Shown here in pieces: positions 1-9,540 of a stretch of 64,000 nucleotides of DNA. Under the pieces are notes generated by a model. That model was not told where the DNA came from and made no database searches. It saw only the letters and a program-made list of their open reading frames with translations. Where the stretch lies: NCBI GenBank assembly GCA_905181765.1, contig CAJIYW010000002.1:21414-85413 (forward strand). Reading direction: 5' to 3'. This stretch comes from Flavobacteriales bacterium UBA6772. GTDB taxonomy: Bacteria > Bacteroidota > Bacteroidia > Flavobacteriales > Flavobacteriaceae. Each line of letters starts with the position of its first letter. The stretch's first letter is position 1. The position numbers and the translations under genes are program-made.

Positions 1-1090
1 ACTTGTTGCGTTAGTTGTAATGTCTAGTGTTGCCGTTGGCTTTGGTTTAGACTATAGAACTATTCAAGAAATACCAAGTGGAATTCCCATTCCCAAATGG
101 GAAATTTTTACTGGGTTTAGCCTCTCTAGTATTACACCTTATATTTTTACAGCATTAACTTTAGCCCTCCTAGGTGCAATTGATTCTCTATTAACGAGTG
201 TCGTTGCAGATAATATGACTAAAACCAAACACAAGCCAAATAAAGAGTTAATTGGACAAGGAATTGGAAATAGTATTGCAGCCTTATTTGGAGGTATTCC
301 AGGTGCAGGTGCAACCATTAGAACCGTAGTAAATATAAATGCTGGTGGAAAAACAAAACTTTCTGGAATGATTGCAGGAATTATGTTGCTATTGATAATG
401 CTGGGCTTAGGACCGATTGCTTCTAAAATTCCAGCAGGTGTTTTAGCAGGTATATTAATTACGGTTGGTATTGGTGTAATGGATTATAAAGGATTAAAAG
501 CAATACCATATTTACCAAGAGATGTTAAAATAGGACCCATTAAACTGAGTTCTGAAGTTTTAATTATGATTGTAGTTTTACTACTCTCTACTTTCTGGAA
601 CTTAGTATATGCCGTTGGAATTGGTCTAGTAATTGCATCGTTAATGTTTATGAAAAAAATTGGTGATTTAACTGCAGAAAGATCAAATGTAAAATCATTA
701 AAAGAAGAATCTTGGGCAGATGAAATTGATTTTCCAGAAAACTTAAAAGAAAAGGTGTTTATTAAGCACATTAAAGGACCTTTGTTTTTTGGTTCTACAA
801 GTGAATTTCAAGCACTTTCACAACAGATTCCTGAATCTGCAAAAACCGTAATTATGCGTTTAGGTAGAATGCAATATATGGATCAATCTGGTCTGTATGC
901 TATGGAAGATATGTTGCAAGATCTAAAGAAAAAAAATATCGAAGTGTTGTTTGTTAACTTATTACAACAACCTAGATATATGATGGAAAGAATTGATATC
1001 ATTCCAGATTTTATACCAAAAGAACACATTTTTAAAGGTTTTTCACCTTGTGTTCAATGGATAAAAGAAAATATAACAGACGAATCTTAA
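1..1090 (+). CDS. SulP family anion transporter, 5' end outside window
   Basis: Inner-membrane anion transporter, probably for bicarbonate or sulfate. The ORF track starts at an internal ATG at base 20, but the frame is open to the window edge, so the N-terminal membrane segments lie upstream. Visible: the SulP signature region with DSLLTSVVADNMT and ELIGQGIGNS followed by GGIPGAGATIRTVVN, then several hydrophobic helices (one is EVLIMIVVLLLSTFWN), then a C-terminal cytoplasmic STAS domain over about the last 110 residues, with the typical motif MDQSGLYAMED. A beta carbonic anhydrase starts 12 bases downstream on the same strand, a pairing that favours bicarbonate as substrate (inference). 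The family is sure, the substrate is not. Confidence 0.93.
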   Translation, partial: LVALVVMSSVAVGFGLDYRTIQEIPSGIPIPKWEIFTGFSLSSITPYIFTALTLALLGAIDSLLTSVVADNMTKTKHKPNKELIGQGIGNSIAALFGGIPGAGATIRTVVNINAGGKTKLSGMIAGIMLLLIMLGLGPIASKIPAGVLAGILITVGIGVMDYKGLKAIPYLPRDVKIGPIKLSSEVLIMIVVLLLSTFWNLVYAVGIGLVIASLMFMKKIGDLTAERSNVKSLKEESWADEIDFPENLKEKVFIKHIKGPLFFGSTSEFQALSQQIPESAKTVIMRLGRMQYMDQSGLYAMEDMLQDLKKKNIEVLFVNLLQQPRYMMERIDIIPDFIPKEHIFKGFSPCVQWIKENITDES

Positions 1091-1102
1091 AATTAAAAAA
1101 TT

Positions 1103-1738
1103 ATGTCGCACATAATCAAAGCAATTACAAAAGAAGTACAAGATAAATTAACACCAATGCTTGTCTTAGAGGATTTCATTGAGGGAAATTCTCGTTTCAT
1201 AGCGAACAAAGCAAATACAGCAGATCACAAAGCATTAATTACACAAACTACAACTGGGCAGCATCCAAAAGCAATTGTACTTTCATGTATAGATTCTAGA
1301 GTGCCTGTAGAATTAATTTTCGACCAAACTATTGGTGATGTTTTTGTAGCAAGAGTTGCAGGAAATTTTGAAAACACAGATATCTTAGGAAGCATGGAGT
1401 ATTCTTGCAAGGTAGCCGGAAGTAAATTGGTTTTTATACTAGGACACGAAAGTTGTGGGGCCGTCAAAGCTGCCTGCGACCATGTAGAACTAGGTAATAT
1501 TACTGCCATGTTAGACAATATACAACCAGCGGTAAAAAAATCTGAGGGAGAAGTTACTGGAGAGCACAACTCTTCAAACAGCGGGTTTGTTGACAAAACA
1601 ATTGAAAACAATGTACTCTTAACAATAGAGAGAATTAGAGAAAAAAGCCCAATTCTTAAAGAAATGGAGGCCATGAAAGAAATTAAAATTGTTGGTGGTG
1701 TGTACCACATCAGTAGCGGAAAAGTAACACTACTTTAA
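1103..1738 (+). CDS. Beta-class carbonic anhydrase
   Basis: Interconverts CO2 and bicarbonate in the cytoplasm, using one zinc. The beta-class signature is complete: CIDSR at residues 62-66 supplies the first cysteine ligand and the Asp/Arg dyad, and GHESCGAV supplies His115 and Cys118. At 211 aa the length is usual for the family, and no signal peptide is visible. The start ATG lies 12 bases after the SulP stop, so both genes are probably on one transcript, ended by the hairpin just downstream. The likely joint job is to hydrate or trap inorganic carbon brought in by the SulP protein (inference from adjacency). Confidence 0.95.
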   Translation: MSHIIKAITKEVQDKLTPMLVLEDFIEGNSRFIANKANTADHKALITQTTTGQHPKAIVLSCIDSRVPVELIFDQTIGDVFVARVAGNFENTDILGSMEYSCKVAGSKLVFILGHESCGAVKAACDHVELGNITAMLDNIQPAVKKSEGEVTGEHNSSNSGFVDKTIENNVLLTIERIREKSPILKEMEAMKEIKIVGGVYHISSGKVTLL

Positions 1739-1746
1739 TATAAAAA

Positions 1747-1776
1747 AAACCGAGATTTTAATCTCGGTTTTTTTAT
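1747..1776 (+). terminator. Rho-independent terminator after carbonic anhydrase
   Basis: AAACCGAGAT and ATCTCGGTTT form a 10-bp stem with a 4-base loop, followed by a T run. It lies 8 bases after the carbonic anhydrase stop. The A run on the other side lets it also serve the converging cvpA gene. Confidence 0.9.
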
Positions 1777-1803
1777 ACTCTTTAGTTTTAATACTATTAT
1801 ATG

Positions 1804-2319
1804 CTATATATTCAAGTCCGGAATTACTAGTTCATCTTCATTCTTTATAATTGAAGGAAATATGGTTGGCGCAATCTTTTTTACGGGAGCATATAAAATC
1901 GATTCATCTAAAGTTTCTTTTTTTACAAACGGAATTGTGTCATTCATTTTTCCAAAAAAAATAAAAATAACACTTAAAATTAATCCTATTTTTATCGCCC
2001 CAAAAACACCACCTAATATCTTATTAATAACACCCAATGCAGCAAAGTCTGCTAGCTTTGTAAGCATTTTACCTAGCAACGCAATTGTAACTATGATTGT
2101 AATAAAAGTTCCTGCAAATGCGGCTAAGGAAACATATTCTTGATCCCAAGAAACGGCCTCTTTTAAAAAGTCTCCAATAAAATATGAAAAATGTATTGCA
2201 CCATAAACACCCCCTATTAATGCGGCTAAAGAAGCAACTTCAACAAACAGGCCTTTCATAACTCCTCTTACAAAGCCAAATATTAAAAGTGCTGCAATAA
2301 CAATATCAAATATATTCAT
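1804..2319 (-). CDS. cvpA: CvpA family membrane protein
   Basis: Small inner-membrane protein of the CvpA (colicin V production) family. The 171 residues begin with a hydrophobic helix (NIFDIVIAALLIFGFVRG) typical of the family. Three further hydrophobic segments follow, with glycine-rich turns, and the polar tail ends in EDELVIPDLNI. The molecular role is not settled; homologues are linked to envelope homeostasis and to colicin V export. It converges on the carbonic anhydrase gene and faces away from the next gene, so it is probably a single transcription unit. Confidence 0.85.
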   Translation of the reverse strand: MNIFDIVIAALLIFGFVRGVMKGLFVEVASLAALIGGVYGAIHFSYFIGDFLKEAVSWDQEYVSLAAFAGTFITIIVTIALLGKMLTKLADFAALGVINKILGGVFGAIKIGLILSVIFIFFGKMNDTIPFVKKETLDESILYAPVKKIAPTIFPSIIKNEDELVIPDLNI

Positions 2320-2374
2320 TTCATAAATTTTCTCAAACCTACATCTTTTTTTTAATATTTAAAAATGGACATTG

Positions 2375-2382
2375 TATCTTTG
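2375..2382 (+). promoter_or_regulatory. Bacteroidota -7 promoter box (TATCTTTG)
   Basis: Perfect match to the TAnnTTTG -7 element. It ends on the G of the GTG used by the ORF track as start of the next gene (2382). Transcription would therefore begin downstream of that GTG, which moves the true start to the ATG at 2403. Confidence 0.7.
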
Positions 2383-2402
2383 TGAAATTAAAACCAAATA
2401 CA

Positions 2403-2762
2403 ATGCAAAAAGTAATTAACTTAAAAGAAAAATGGGATTTGTTAGTTGCAAAACTAACAGCACAATTTGCCGATGGAGATGAGTTAAATATGGATGGTAT
2501 TATCTATTTAATTGGCGTGCAAGAATTAGGTAAAGAAAGCACCAGTTATAAAAAAGATGAAAAAGTAAACTTAATGCATATTGCCATTTGCAAATTACTA
2601 GAACCTTATGGTTATTATGAGTTTGATTACTATGATGATGATAGTTGGCCACACTATAAAATAATTACAGAATTACCTAATTTAAAGCCAGGTGAACAGA
2701 CGGTTTTAATGAAAGAAGCAATTGTAAATTATTTTGATGTCTTGTCTTATTTAGAAGCTTAA
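2403..2762 (+). CDS. Conserved-looking hypothetical protein, about 119 aa
   Basis: I do not recognise this family. The protein is small, soluble and acidic, with no signal peptide or membrane helix. It opens MQKVINLKEKWDLLVAKL, a likely helix, and has an aromatic, acidic stretch YYEFDYYDDDSWPHYK in the middle. I chose the ATG at 2403 because the upstream GTG at 2382 overlaps a -7 promoter box. The stop overlaps the stop of the converging SDR gene by 4 bases. Codon use is like the neighbours, so it is probably a real resident gene. Confidence 0.75.
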   Translation: MQKVINLKEKWDLLVAKLTAQFADGDELNMDGIIYLIGVQELGKESTSYKKDEKVNLMHIAICKLLEPYGYYEFDYYDDDSWPHYKIITELPNLKPGEQTVLMKEAIVNYFDVLSYLEA

Positions 2763-3553
2763 GTAACACGCAACTTTCTTATTAATACAGACAATAGCTT
2801 TGGGAAGAACCGTTTTACATACACTCCTAATTTTTCTTTTGCGCCTGCAATACACACTTCTTCTTTTTTATTTTTAATAGCCTTTAAAATTAATTTAGCA
2901 CAACGCTCTGGAGACATTCCATTACTTGTTGCAACATCCATTTTTCCTTGCGGTGCGCCATTACCTATTAATGCGTTTTTAGAAATATTAGTATTTATAA
3001 AACCAGGGCAAAGCAAGGTAACTACAATATTGTTTTGATGATTTTCTGCACGAAGACTGTCAAAAAAACCATGCAAAGCATGCTTACTTGCTGCATAACC
3101 AGAGCGCAAAGGTGTACCAATTTTACCAACAATACTAGTAGTAGTTACGAACTGACCTTCTTGTTTTTCAATAAAATGAGGTAAAATTGCTTTGGTTAAT
3201 GCCACGGTTCCTAGATAATTAATATCCATAATTCGCTTGTCTACATGAATATTAGTCTCTGCAGCTAGAGAACGCTGACTTATACCTCCATTATTTATTA
3301 AAATATCAATTTTACCAAAAGCTTTTATTGCCTCTGCTGCCACTAATGCTAAACTCATATAATTTTCTAAATCTAAAGGAATAATTTTTATATGCTCCGG
3401 ATGATCACATGCCTGTTTTACCAATTCTAAAGATGTCTTATTTCTGGATGACAAAATAAGTTTACATTGCTGCTTGGAAAGCGCTATTGCCAAAGCCTTT
3501 CCAATTCCCGAAGAAGCACCAGTAATCCAAATTATTTTGTTAAAAAAATACAT
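2759..3553 (-). CDS. SDR family oxidoreductase (DHRS7-like)
   Basis: Short-chain dehydrogenase with a Rossmann fold, using NAD(P)H; substrate unknown. The nucleotide-binding motif TGASSGIG lies at residues 11-18, the structural NNGG near 87-90, and the catalytic set is Ser140, Tyr153 and Lys157 (YAASK). At 264 aa it has the usual length for a classical SDR. The basic, hydrophobic C-terminus (VKRFFPKLLSVLIRKLRV) could touch membranes. It stands alone, converging on the 2403 gene with a 4-base overlap and diverging from the thioredoxin-fold gene. Confidence 0.9.
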   Translation of the reverse strand: MYFFNKIIWITGASSGIGKALAIALSKQQCKLILSSRNKTSLELVKQACDHPEHIKIIPLDLENYMSLALVAAEAIKAFGKIDILINNGGISQRSLAAETNIHVDKRIMDINYLGTVALTKAILPHFIEKQEGQFVTTTSIVGKIGTPLRSGYAASKHALHGFFDSLRAENHQNNIVVTLLCPGFINTNISKNALIGNGAPQGKMDVATSNGMSPERCAKLILKAIKNKKEEVCIAGAKEKLGVYVKRFFPKLLSVLIRKLRVT

Positions 3554-3601
3554 GCTTTGGTTTTTATGAATCCCAATATACCAAATTTCAAGAAGAAATA
3601 G

Positions 3602-3609
3602 TACTTTTG
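3602..3609 (+). promoter_or_regulatory. Bacteroidota -7 promoter box (TACTTTTG)
   Basis: Perfect TAnnTTTG match. It overlaps the TTG at 3607 that the ORF track uses as the start of the next gene, which rules that start out and supports the ATG at 3658. Confidence 0.7.
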
Positions 3610-3657
3610 AGATGCTCCTTAAACTTAATTTTTCTAGCAGCTAAAAAATATGCAAAA

Positions 3658-5022
3658 ATGAAAAAACTAATCCTACTAATTCTTTTTATCTCTTCATTTG
3701 CACAGGCCCAATTTTCTATAAATGGCACCTTAACAAATAGCTTAGATAAAGATTGGGTAATTTTATATAAAATTGAAGGCGCTACACAACAATTTGTTCA
3801 GAATACAACCATTAAAAAAGATACTCTTTTAATTGATGGTAAAAAAAAAGCTATTAATATTTTTAAATTTGAATTAGCCGCAACTGCAAAAGCTGGCACT
3901 TATAGAGTTCGTTATAGAACACGTGGAATAAGCTTTGTAGATTTTATCTTTAATAAGGAAGATGTAAGTTTTACATTTCACCCAGATTACCCAGAACAAG
4001 CTATTTTATTTTCTAAATCAAGAGAAAATATAATTTATAAAAACTACTTAAAAGATATTTCTAAGCAGCAACAAAAATTAGACTCCTTGCAAGTTACAGC
4101 AATCAGAAATCCTAAATTAGATTTAAAAAAAAGTTATAAAGCGGCACTTCTCAAAATAAATAATGCACAACAAGCATACCTAGAAAGCACACAAAAACTA
4201 TATATCTACCCTTTTGTTAAGGCTAGTTTTAGAGTAAATCCGCCAGAGCTTAAAACCAATGTAAAAGAATACATGTCTGCTATTCTAGACACTTTTTTTG
4301 ATCATATAGAGTTTTCAAATGAAACGCTGATAAACTCTTCTTTTTTAGTTGATAGAATTACAGATTATATCTTTTACATAAACTATTCAGAGGACGAAAC
4401 AACCCAGCAATCACTTTATAAAAGCGCTTTAGAAACTGTTTTCACCAAGATTGAAGATTCCGTTTTTAAAAAATATATAATTGAATTTTTAATCGGACAG
4501 TTCGAAGAAGCGAATAACTTAGAAATGATAGATTTTCTTTTTGAAAACTATTATAATACCCTTCCAAAATCTATGCAAAATGATAAATTTAAAACTGAAA
4601 AGTTGAAATTATTAGCAACAGCAATTGGCAGTATAGCCCCTGATTTTTCTTGGATAGAAAACGGTAAAGAATTCCAGCTTTCTAACTTAAATGAAGTAAA
4701 TAACTATGTGTTAGTTTTTTGGAGTACAGGATGTTCTCATTGTTTAAAAGAAATTCCAGAGCTACACAAATTTTTACAAGGTAAAAAAGATATTAAAGTA
4801 ATTGCCTTTGCCATGGAGAGAAATGATTTAGATTGGGAAAAAATGAAAATTACGCTACCTAATTGGCACCATGTTTTAGGTTTAAATAAATGGAATAACA
4901 AAACTGCTAGAATTTATAACATAAATACTACACCTACTTATTTTGTGCTAGATTCAAATAAAAAAATAATTGCGAATCCGATTGCACTAAAAGATTTAGA
5001 AACGCTCATAAAACAACTTTAA
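3658..5022 (+). CDS. Secreted TlpA-like thiol-disulfide oxidoreductase
   Basis: Exported thioredoxin-fold protein, probably a periplasmic disulfide reductase. From the ATG at 3658 the protein begins with a clean signal peptide, MKKLILLILFISSFAQA, cleaved before Gln. The track start (TTG, 3607) would put 17 extra residues before it and overlaps a promoter box. The first 320 or so residues are a poorly conserved domain common in Bacteroidota members of this group. The thioredoxin domain follows with the active site GCSHC and the cis-proline region TTPTYFVLD. Client proteins are unknown. The stop overlaps that of yraN by 4 bases. Confidence 0.88.
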   Translation: MKKLILLILFISSFAQAQFSINGTLTNSLDKDWVILYKIEGATQQFVQNTTIKKDTLLIDGKKKAINIFKFELAATAKAGTYRVRYRTRGISFVDFIFNKEDVSFTFHPDYPEQAILFSKSRENIIYKNYLKDISKQQQKLDSLQVTAIRNPKLDLKKSYKAALLKINNAQQAYLESTQKLYIYPFVKASFRVNPPELKTNVKEYMSAILDTFFDHIEFSNETLINSSFLVDRITDYIFYINYSEDETTQQSLYKSALETVFTKIEDSVFKKYIIEFLIGQFEEANNLEMIDFLFENYYNTLPKSMQNDKFKTEKLKLLATAIGSIAPDFSWIENGKEFQLSNLNEVNNYVLVFWSTGCSHCLKEIPELHKFLQGKKDIKVIAFAMERNDLDWEKMKITLPNWHHVLGLNKWNNKTARIYNINTTPTYFVLDSNKKIIANPIALKDLETLIKQL

Positions 5023-5378
5023 AAGTATAAAAAAGCATCTTTTAAATGGGTGATTTTTGTTTTGTTGTCTTTATGAATAATCGCAATAATATCAAAACGA
5101 ACTTCTACATCTAAATCTTTTTCGATTACATAATAATCTATTGCAGAAAGTAATAATTTGATCTTTTTAGGGTTTACAAAATCTTGTGGGTCTCCAAAAT
5201 AATCTGTGGTCCTTGTTTTTACTTCTACAACTGCTAAAACATTCTCTTTTTTAGCAATAATGTCTACCTCTGCTTTTAAATAACGATAATTCTTTTCTAG
5301 GATTTGATAACCATTTTTAATTAAAAAATCAATCGCTAATTTTTCTCCTTTTTTACCAAGCTCGTTATGATCTGCCAT
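5019..5378 (-). CDS. yraN: YraN family protein (UPF0102), predicted nuclease fold
   Basis: Small cytoplasmic protein of the YraN/UPF0102 family. The 119 residues contain the restriction-endonuclease-like core: an N-terminal helix (GKKGEKLAIDFLIKNGY), then AEVDIIAK and VVEVKTR, which give the D...ExK arrangement. Family members are usually annotated as endonucleases, but the function is not established. The gene lies 4 bases after the LD-carboxypeptidase gene on the same strand, so the two are probably co-transcribed. Confidence 0.93.
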   Translation of the reverse strand: MADHNELGKKGEKLAIDFLIKNGYQILEKNYRYLKAEVDIIAKKENVLAVVEVKTRTTDYFGDPQDFVNPKKIKLLLSAIDYYVIEKDLDVEVRFDIIAIIHKDNKTKITHLKDAFLYF

Positions 5379-5382
5379 TCGT

Positions 5383-6450
5383 TTAATTGTTACTAAATAT
5401 AACTGAATAGCTTTCCTTGTCTGCTACTAACTGAATATTCCTTCCAAAAATTAAAGCTCTATTATCTGGCTCATGTCCTGCAGGAAAATTAAATAAAACA
5501 GGAATATCTTGGGGAACAACCTCTAAGATTAATTGCTCTACAGAACTTCCCCAATTCGTAGAATTCTGTTTTATAGAAGACATATCTCCAACAATAACTG
5601 CTTTTACTTTTGTAAAATAACCTGCACGTTTTAAGCTCTGTAACATTCTATCTATTGAATATTTATACTCGCCAATTTCTTCGATAAAAAGAATTTTACC
5701 ATCTGTATTTAATTGACTTTCTGAACCTAACATTGAAGCTACAATTGCGAGGTTTCCACCTACTAATTGTCCGGTTATTATTTCTGATAAAGGAATTCTA
5801 TTGTCCTTATCCGATGGAATTGTATAGGAAAGTGGTGCGCCAAACAAAGCCTTTTTAAAACTAGCAATAGTCTGTATAATTTCTTCTGGGTTTTCTTCTA
5901 AACTAGTTGCCAACATTCCATGAATAGTTTCTACTCCAAAATTATGAATATGGGCGTGGAACGCGGTGACATCCGAATATCCAATAATCCATTTTGGAAA
6001 CTGTTTAAAAGTACTAAAATCTAACAAATCTAAAATTCTAACAGAACCATAACCTCCTCTAGCTACCCAAATTGCTTTGATGTTTTTATTGTCTAAAGCA
6101 CTTTGAAAATCTGAAGCTCTTTCTGCATCTGTACCCGCAAAATGATTATTTTGATTAAATATATTTTTCCCTAAAACAACATGTAAACCCCATTTTTCAG
6201 CTAATCTCTTTGCTTCCAAAACAGTGGTTATTCTCTTTTTTAAAATTCCTGCAGGAGCAACAATAGCAATAGTATCTCCTTTTTTAAGATACGAGGGTGT
6301 TCTTAATGTGTTCGTTTTTTCTTGTGCGTTTATCGATGCCGAAATCGTTAATAAAAATGCAGTAAATACTATAAGTCTCTTCAAAATAAGTCTATTTTCT
6401 AATGTCTGGGAATCTAAAAATCTATTAAATGTAAATGTATCTATTTTCAA
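5383..6450 (-). CDS. LD-carboxypeptidase (peptidase family S66)
   Basis: Removes the terminal D-alanine from murein tetrapeptides during cell-wall recycling. Family S66 features are visible: TPSYLKKGDTIAIVAPAG at the start of the catalytic domain, ARGGYGSVRIL, the nucleophile region IGYSDVTAFH, and a later FIEEIGEYKYSIDRML. A signal-like stretch RLIVFTAFLLTISASINA suggests export. The start is uncertain: the track uses a TTG at 6450, while a TTG at 6384 would place the signal peptide at the very N-terminus; no ATG precedes it. It is upstream of yraN in one probable operon. Confidence 0.9.
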   Translation of the reverse strand: MKIDTFTFNRFLDSQTLENRLILKRLIVFTAFLLTISASINAQEKTNTLRTPSYLKKGDTIAIVAPAGILKKRITTVLEAKRLAEKWGLHVVLGKNIFNQNNHFAGTDAERASDFQSALDNKNIKAIWVARGGYGSVRILDLLDFSTFKQFPKWIIGYSDVTAFHAHIHNFGVETIHGMLATSLEENPEEIIQTIASFKKALFGAPLSYTIPSDKDNRIPLSEIITGQLVGGNLAIVASMLGSESQLNTDGKILFIEEIGEYKYSIDRMLQSLKRAGYFTKVKAVIVGDMSSIKQNSTNWGSSVEQLILEVVPQDIPVLFNFPAGHEPDNRALIFGRNIQLVADKESYSVIFSNN

Positions 6451-6474
6451 TGACTTTTAAAACTCGGTTTTTTG

Positions 6475-6482
6475 TACTTTTG
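6475..6482 (+). promoter_or_regulatory. Bacteroidota -7 promoter box (TACTTTTG) for metG
   Basis: Perfect TAnnTTTG match 38 bases before the metG ATG, leaving a leader of roughly 30 bases. No riboswitch or T-box would fit in that leader. Confidence 0.75.
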
Positions 6483-6520
6483 TCTCTCAATAATTAGTCC
6501 AAAATCAATACAAAGAACAC

Positions 6521-8575
6521 ATGAGTGCTCCAAAAAGATATACAATTACCGCAGCATTGCCTTATACAAATGGTCCAATTCATATTGGCCACTTAGCAGG
6601 TGTGTATGTTCCTGCAGATATTTATGCGCGCTATTTGCGCTTAATTGGTAAAGATGTTGCCTATATTTCTGGTTCAGATGAGCATGGCGCTGCCATACCT
6701 ATGAGAGCAAAAAAAGAAGGGGTGTCTCCGCAAGTTATCATCGATAAATATCATGGTATCATCAAAAAATCTTTTTTAGATTTTGGAATTTCTTTTGACA
6801 ATTACTCTAGAACCTCTTCTAAGATTCATCATGAAACTGCCTCAGATTTTTTTACAAAAATGTATAATGATGGAGAATTTATTGAAGAAGTTTCTGCACA
6901 GTTATATGATGCCGAAGCAAATCAGTTTTTAGCAGACAGGTTTGTTGTGGGTACTTGCCCTAAATGTGGTTTTGAAGAAAGCTATGGCGATCAATGTGAA
7001 AGCTGTGGTACTTCTCACAACGCAACAGATTTAATAAACCCTAAATCTGCAATTACAGGGAATATACCTACCGTAAAAGAAACAAAACATTGGTTTTTAC
7101 CTTTAGATAAACACGAAGATTTTTTGCGTAAATGGATTTTAGAAGGTCATAAAAAAGATTGGAAACCAAATGTTTACGGACAAGTAAAATCTTGGGTAGA
7201 AGACGGTTTAAGACCCAGAGCGGTTACTAGAGATTTAGATTGGGGAATTCCTGTTCCCTTAGAAGGAGCAGACGGCAAGGTTTTGTATGTTTGGTTTGAT
7301 GCACCTATTGGTTATATTTCATCTACCAAAGAATGGGCTGCAAGAGAAGGTAAAAACTGGGAGGATTATTGGAAAAAAGAAGATACTAAAATGGTTCATT
7401 TTATAGGGAAAGACAATATTGTTTTTCACTGTATTATTTTTCCTTCTATGCTAAAAGCACACGGAGATTATATTTTACCAGACAATGTGCCTGCAAATGA
7501 ATTTTTAAATCTAGAGGGGAATAAATTATCGACTTCTAAAAACTGGGCTGTTTGGTTGCATGAGTATTTAGAAGAGTTTCCAAATCAGCAAGATGTTTTG
7601 CGTTATACATTAACTGCAAATGCACCAGAAAGTAAAGACAACGATTTTACTTGGAAAGATTTCCAGGCAAAAAACAACAACGAACTGGTTGCCATTTTTG
7701 GTAACTTTATAAATAGAGTTGTCGTTTTAACGAACAAATATTATAACGGAATTGTGCCCGAACCAAATGACTTTTCTGAAATTGATGAAGATGTTTTAGC
7801 AGCTATCAAAGAATTTCCACTTACCATTGGAAAGTCTATTGAAAGGTATCGTTTTAGAGAGGCTAGCCAAGAATTAATGAGTCTAGCAAGACTTGGAAAT
7901 AAGTATTTAGCAGATGAAGAACCTTGGAAAGTTATAAAATTAGATGAAGAACGCGTAAAAACAATCATGTATGTTGCACTTCAAATTTCTGCAGCATTAG
8001 CTGTGGTTTCTGAACCTTTTTTACCTTTTAGCGCTACAAAATTAAAAAATATTTTAAATATTAGTGCAAGCTTGTCTTGGGAAGATGTAACTGAAAATAC
8101 AGTTTTATTGCCAGCAACACACCAAATAAATAAAGCTGAATTATTATTTTCTAAAATTGAAGACAAAGAAATTGAAGCACAAGTAGAAAAGTTAGCAGCT
8201 ACTAAAATTGCGAATGAGCAAGAAAATAAAGTAACAGCGCCACAAAAAGAAACGATAGAATTCGAAGATTTTACAAAATTAGACATTAGGGTAGGAACTA
8301 TTTTAGAGGCTGAAAAAGTTGCAAAAACTAAGAAACTTTTAAAACTAAAAGTAGATGTGGGTATAGACATAAGAACTATCGTCTCTGGAATTGCAGAAAG
8401 TTTTTCACCAGAAGAAATTATTGGCTTGCAAGTGTCTGTTCTAGTAAATTTAGCACCTAGAAAAATTAGAGGTGTAGAAAGCCAGGGAATGATTTTAATG
8501 ACCGATACTCCTGACGGTAAACTTGCTTTTGTATCCCCTACAAAAGAAGTTAAAAACGGACAAGCAGTTAGCTAA
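6521..8575 (+). CDS. metG: Methionine--tRNA ligase
   Basis: Charges tRNA-Met with methionine. In order: Rossmann catalytic domain with the HIGH motif intact at residues 21-24; a zinc knuckle CPKCGF...CESCG; the KMSKS-type loop, here KLSTS; an anticodon-binding helical domain; a lysine/glutamate-rich linker; and a C-terminal EMAP-II/Arc1p-like tRNA-binding domain ([16 protein letters not shown]). The length of 684 aa fits the long MetRS form with this appended domain. The stop codon shares one base with the next ATG (TAATG), so the downstream deacetylase-like gene is probably translated by coupling. Confidence 0.98.
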   Translation: MSAPKRYTITAALPYTNGPIHIGHLAGVYVPADIYARYLRLIGKDVAYISGSDEHGAAIPMRAKKEGVSPQVIIDKYHGIIKKSFLDFGISFDNYSRTSSKIHHETASDFFTKMYNDGEFIEEVSAQLYDAEANQFLADRFVVGTCPKCGFEESYGDQCESCGTSHNATDLINPKSAITGNIPTVKETKHWFLPLDKHEDFLRKWILEGHKKDWKPNVYGQVKSWVEDGLRPRAVTRDLDWGIPVPLEGADGKVLYVWFDAPIGYISSTKEWAAREGKNWEDYWKKEDTKMVHFIGKDNIVFHCIIFPSMLKAHGDYILPDNVPANEFLNLEGNKLSTSKNWAVWLHEYLEEFPNQQDVLRYTLTANAPESKDNDFTWKDFQAKNNNELVAIFGNFINRVVVLTNKYYNGIVPEPNDFSEIDEDVLAAIKEFPLTIGKSIERYRFREASQELMSLARLGNKYLADEEPWKVIKLDEERVKTIMYVALQISAALAVVSEPFLPFSATKLKNILNISASLSWEDVTENTVLLPATHQINKAELLFSKIEDKEIEAQVEKLAATKIANEQENKVTAPQKETIEFEDFTKLDIRVGTILEAEKVAKTKKLLKLKVDVGIDIRTIVSGIAESFSPEEIIGLQVSVLVNLAPRKIRGVESQGMILMTDTPDGKLAFVSPTKEVKNGQAVS

Positions 8576-9477
8576 TGCTTAAAATAGCAAATCATCCTAT
8601 TTACAGACATCAGTTGGCAGAAGGGCATCGTTTTCCTATGGAGAAATATGACCTTTTACCTCAACAATTAATCTATGAAGGAACCTGTACCGAAGAGAAT
8701 TTCTTCGAACCAGAAGTTCCAAATTACAAGCATTTTTTTACCGTTCATGATCCTGAATATTTTTTCGATTTATTAAATATTACATTAAATCAAAAAGCAG
8801 CAAGAAAAATTGGCTTTCCACTTTCTGAAGTTTTAATAGAAAGAGAAATGATTATTGCAGATGGAACGATGAAAGCTTCTGAATTTGCAATAGAAAACGG
8901 AATTGCAATGAATATTGCAGGTGGCACGCACCACGCATTTTCTAATCGTGGTGAAGCTTTTTGCATGTTAAATGATCAAGCAATTGGTGCAAAATACTTG
9001 CAGCAAAAAGGTTTGGCTAAAAAAATATTAATTGTAGACTTAGATGTACATCAAGGAAACGGAACTGCAGAAATATTTCGAAATGATGCGTCTGTTTTTA
9101 CTTTTTCTATGCATGGAAAAAGTAATTATCCTTTTATTAAAGAAAAAAGTGATTTAGATATTGCACTAAAAAATGCCACAAAAGATGCTGAATATTTAGC
9201 GATCTTAAAAGAAATACTTCCAAAACTCATCCAGCAAGAAAAACCAGATTTTATTTATTATTTGTGTGGTGTAGATGTTATTGAAACAGATAAGCTAGGC
9301 AAACTAGGACTTACTATTAACGGCTGTAAAGAAAGAGATAACTTCGTGTTACAAACTTGCTTCGATTTAAAAATCCCAGTAATGTGTTCTATGGGTGGTG
9401 GTTATTCTTTAGATATTAATATTATAGTAAATGCCCATGCAAATACATTTAGATTGGCCCAAGAAATTTACTTTTAA
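8575..9477 (+). CDS. Histone-deacetylase superfamily protein (AcuC/HDAC-like)
   Basis: Predicted zinc-dependent deacetylase acting on acetylated proteins or small amides. The catalytic features are present: the His pair region GGTHHAF, zinc ligands in DLDVHQGNGTA, a third ligand in CGVDVIETDKLGKL, and the glycine-rich MGGGYS near the C-terminus. It is cytoplasmic and, at 300 aa, has the usual length of the compact bacterial group. The start overlaps the metG stop by one base. The natural substrate is unknown. Confidence 0.92.
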   Translation: MLKIANHPIYRHQLAEGHRFPMEKYDLLPQQLIYEGTCTEENFFEPEVPNYKHFFTVHDPEYFFDLLNITLNQKAARKIGFPLSEVLIEREMIIADGTMKASEFAIENGIAMNIAGGTHHAFSNRGEAFCMLNDQAIGAKYLQQKGLAKKILIVDLDVHQGNGTAEIFRNDASVFTFSMHGKSNYPFIKEKSDLDIALKNATKDAEYLAILKEILPKLIQQEKPDFIYYLCGVDVIETDKLGKLGLTINGCKERDNFVLQTCFDLKIPVMCSMGGGYSLDINIIVNAHANTFRLAQEIYF

Positions 9478-9540
9478 TTAAAAAATTCTTCTTAAGATTT
9501 ATTTAAAAACACAAGTGTATCCTATTTTAAAATGCATGTA

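Noticed and set aside
2382-2402. GTG start for the hypothetical gene at 2403
   Set aside because: The GTG lies on the last base of a perfect -7 box, upstream of any transcript that box would produce.
6483-6520. Riboswitch or T-box leader before metG
   Set aside because: Only about 38 bases separate the promoter box from the ATG, too short for such an element.
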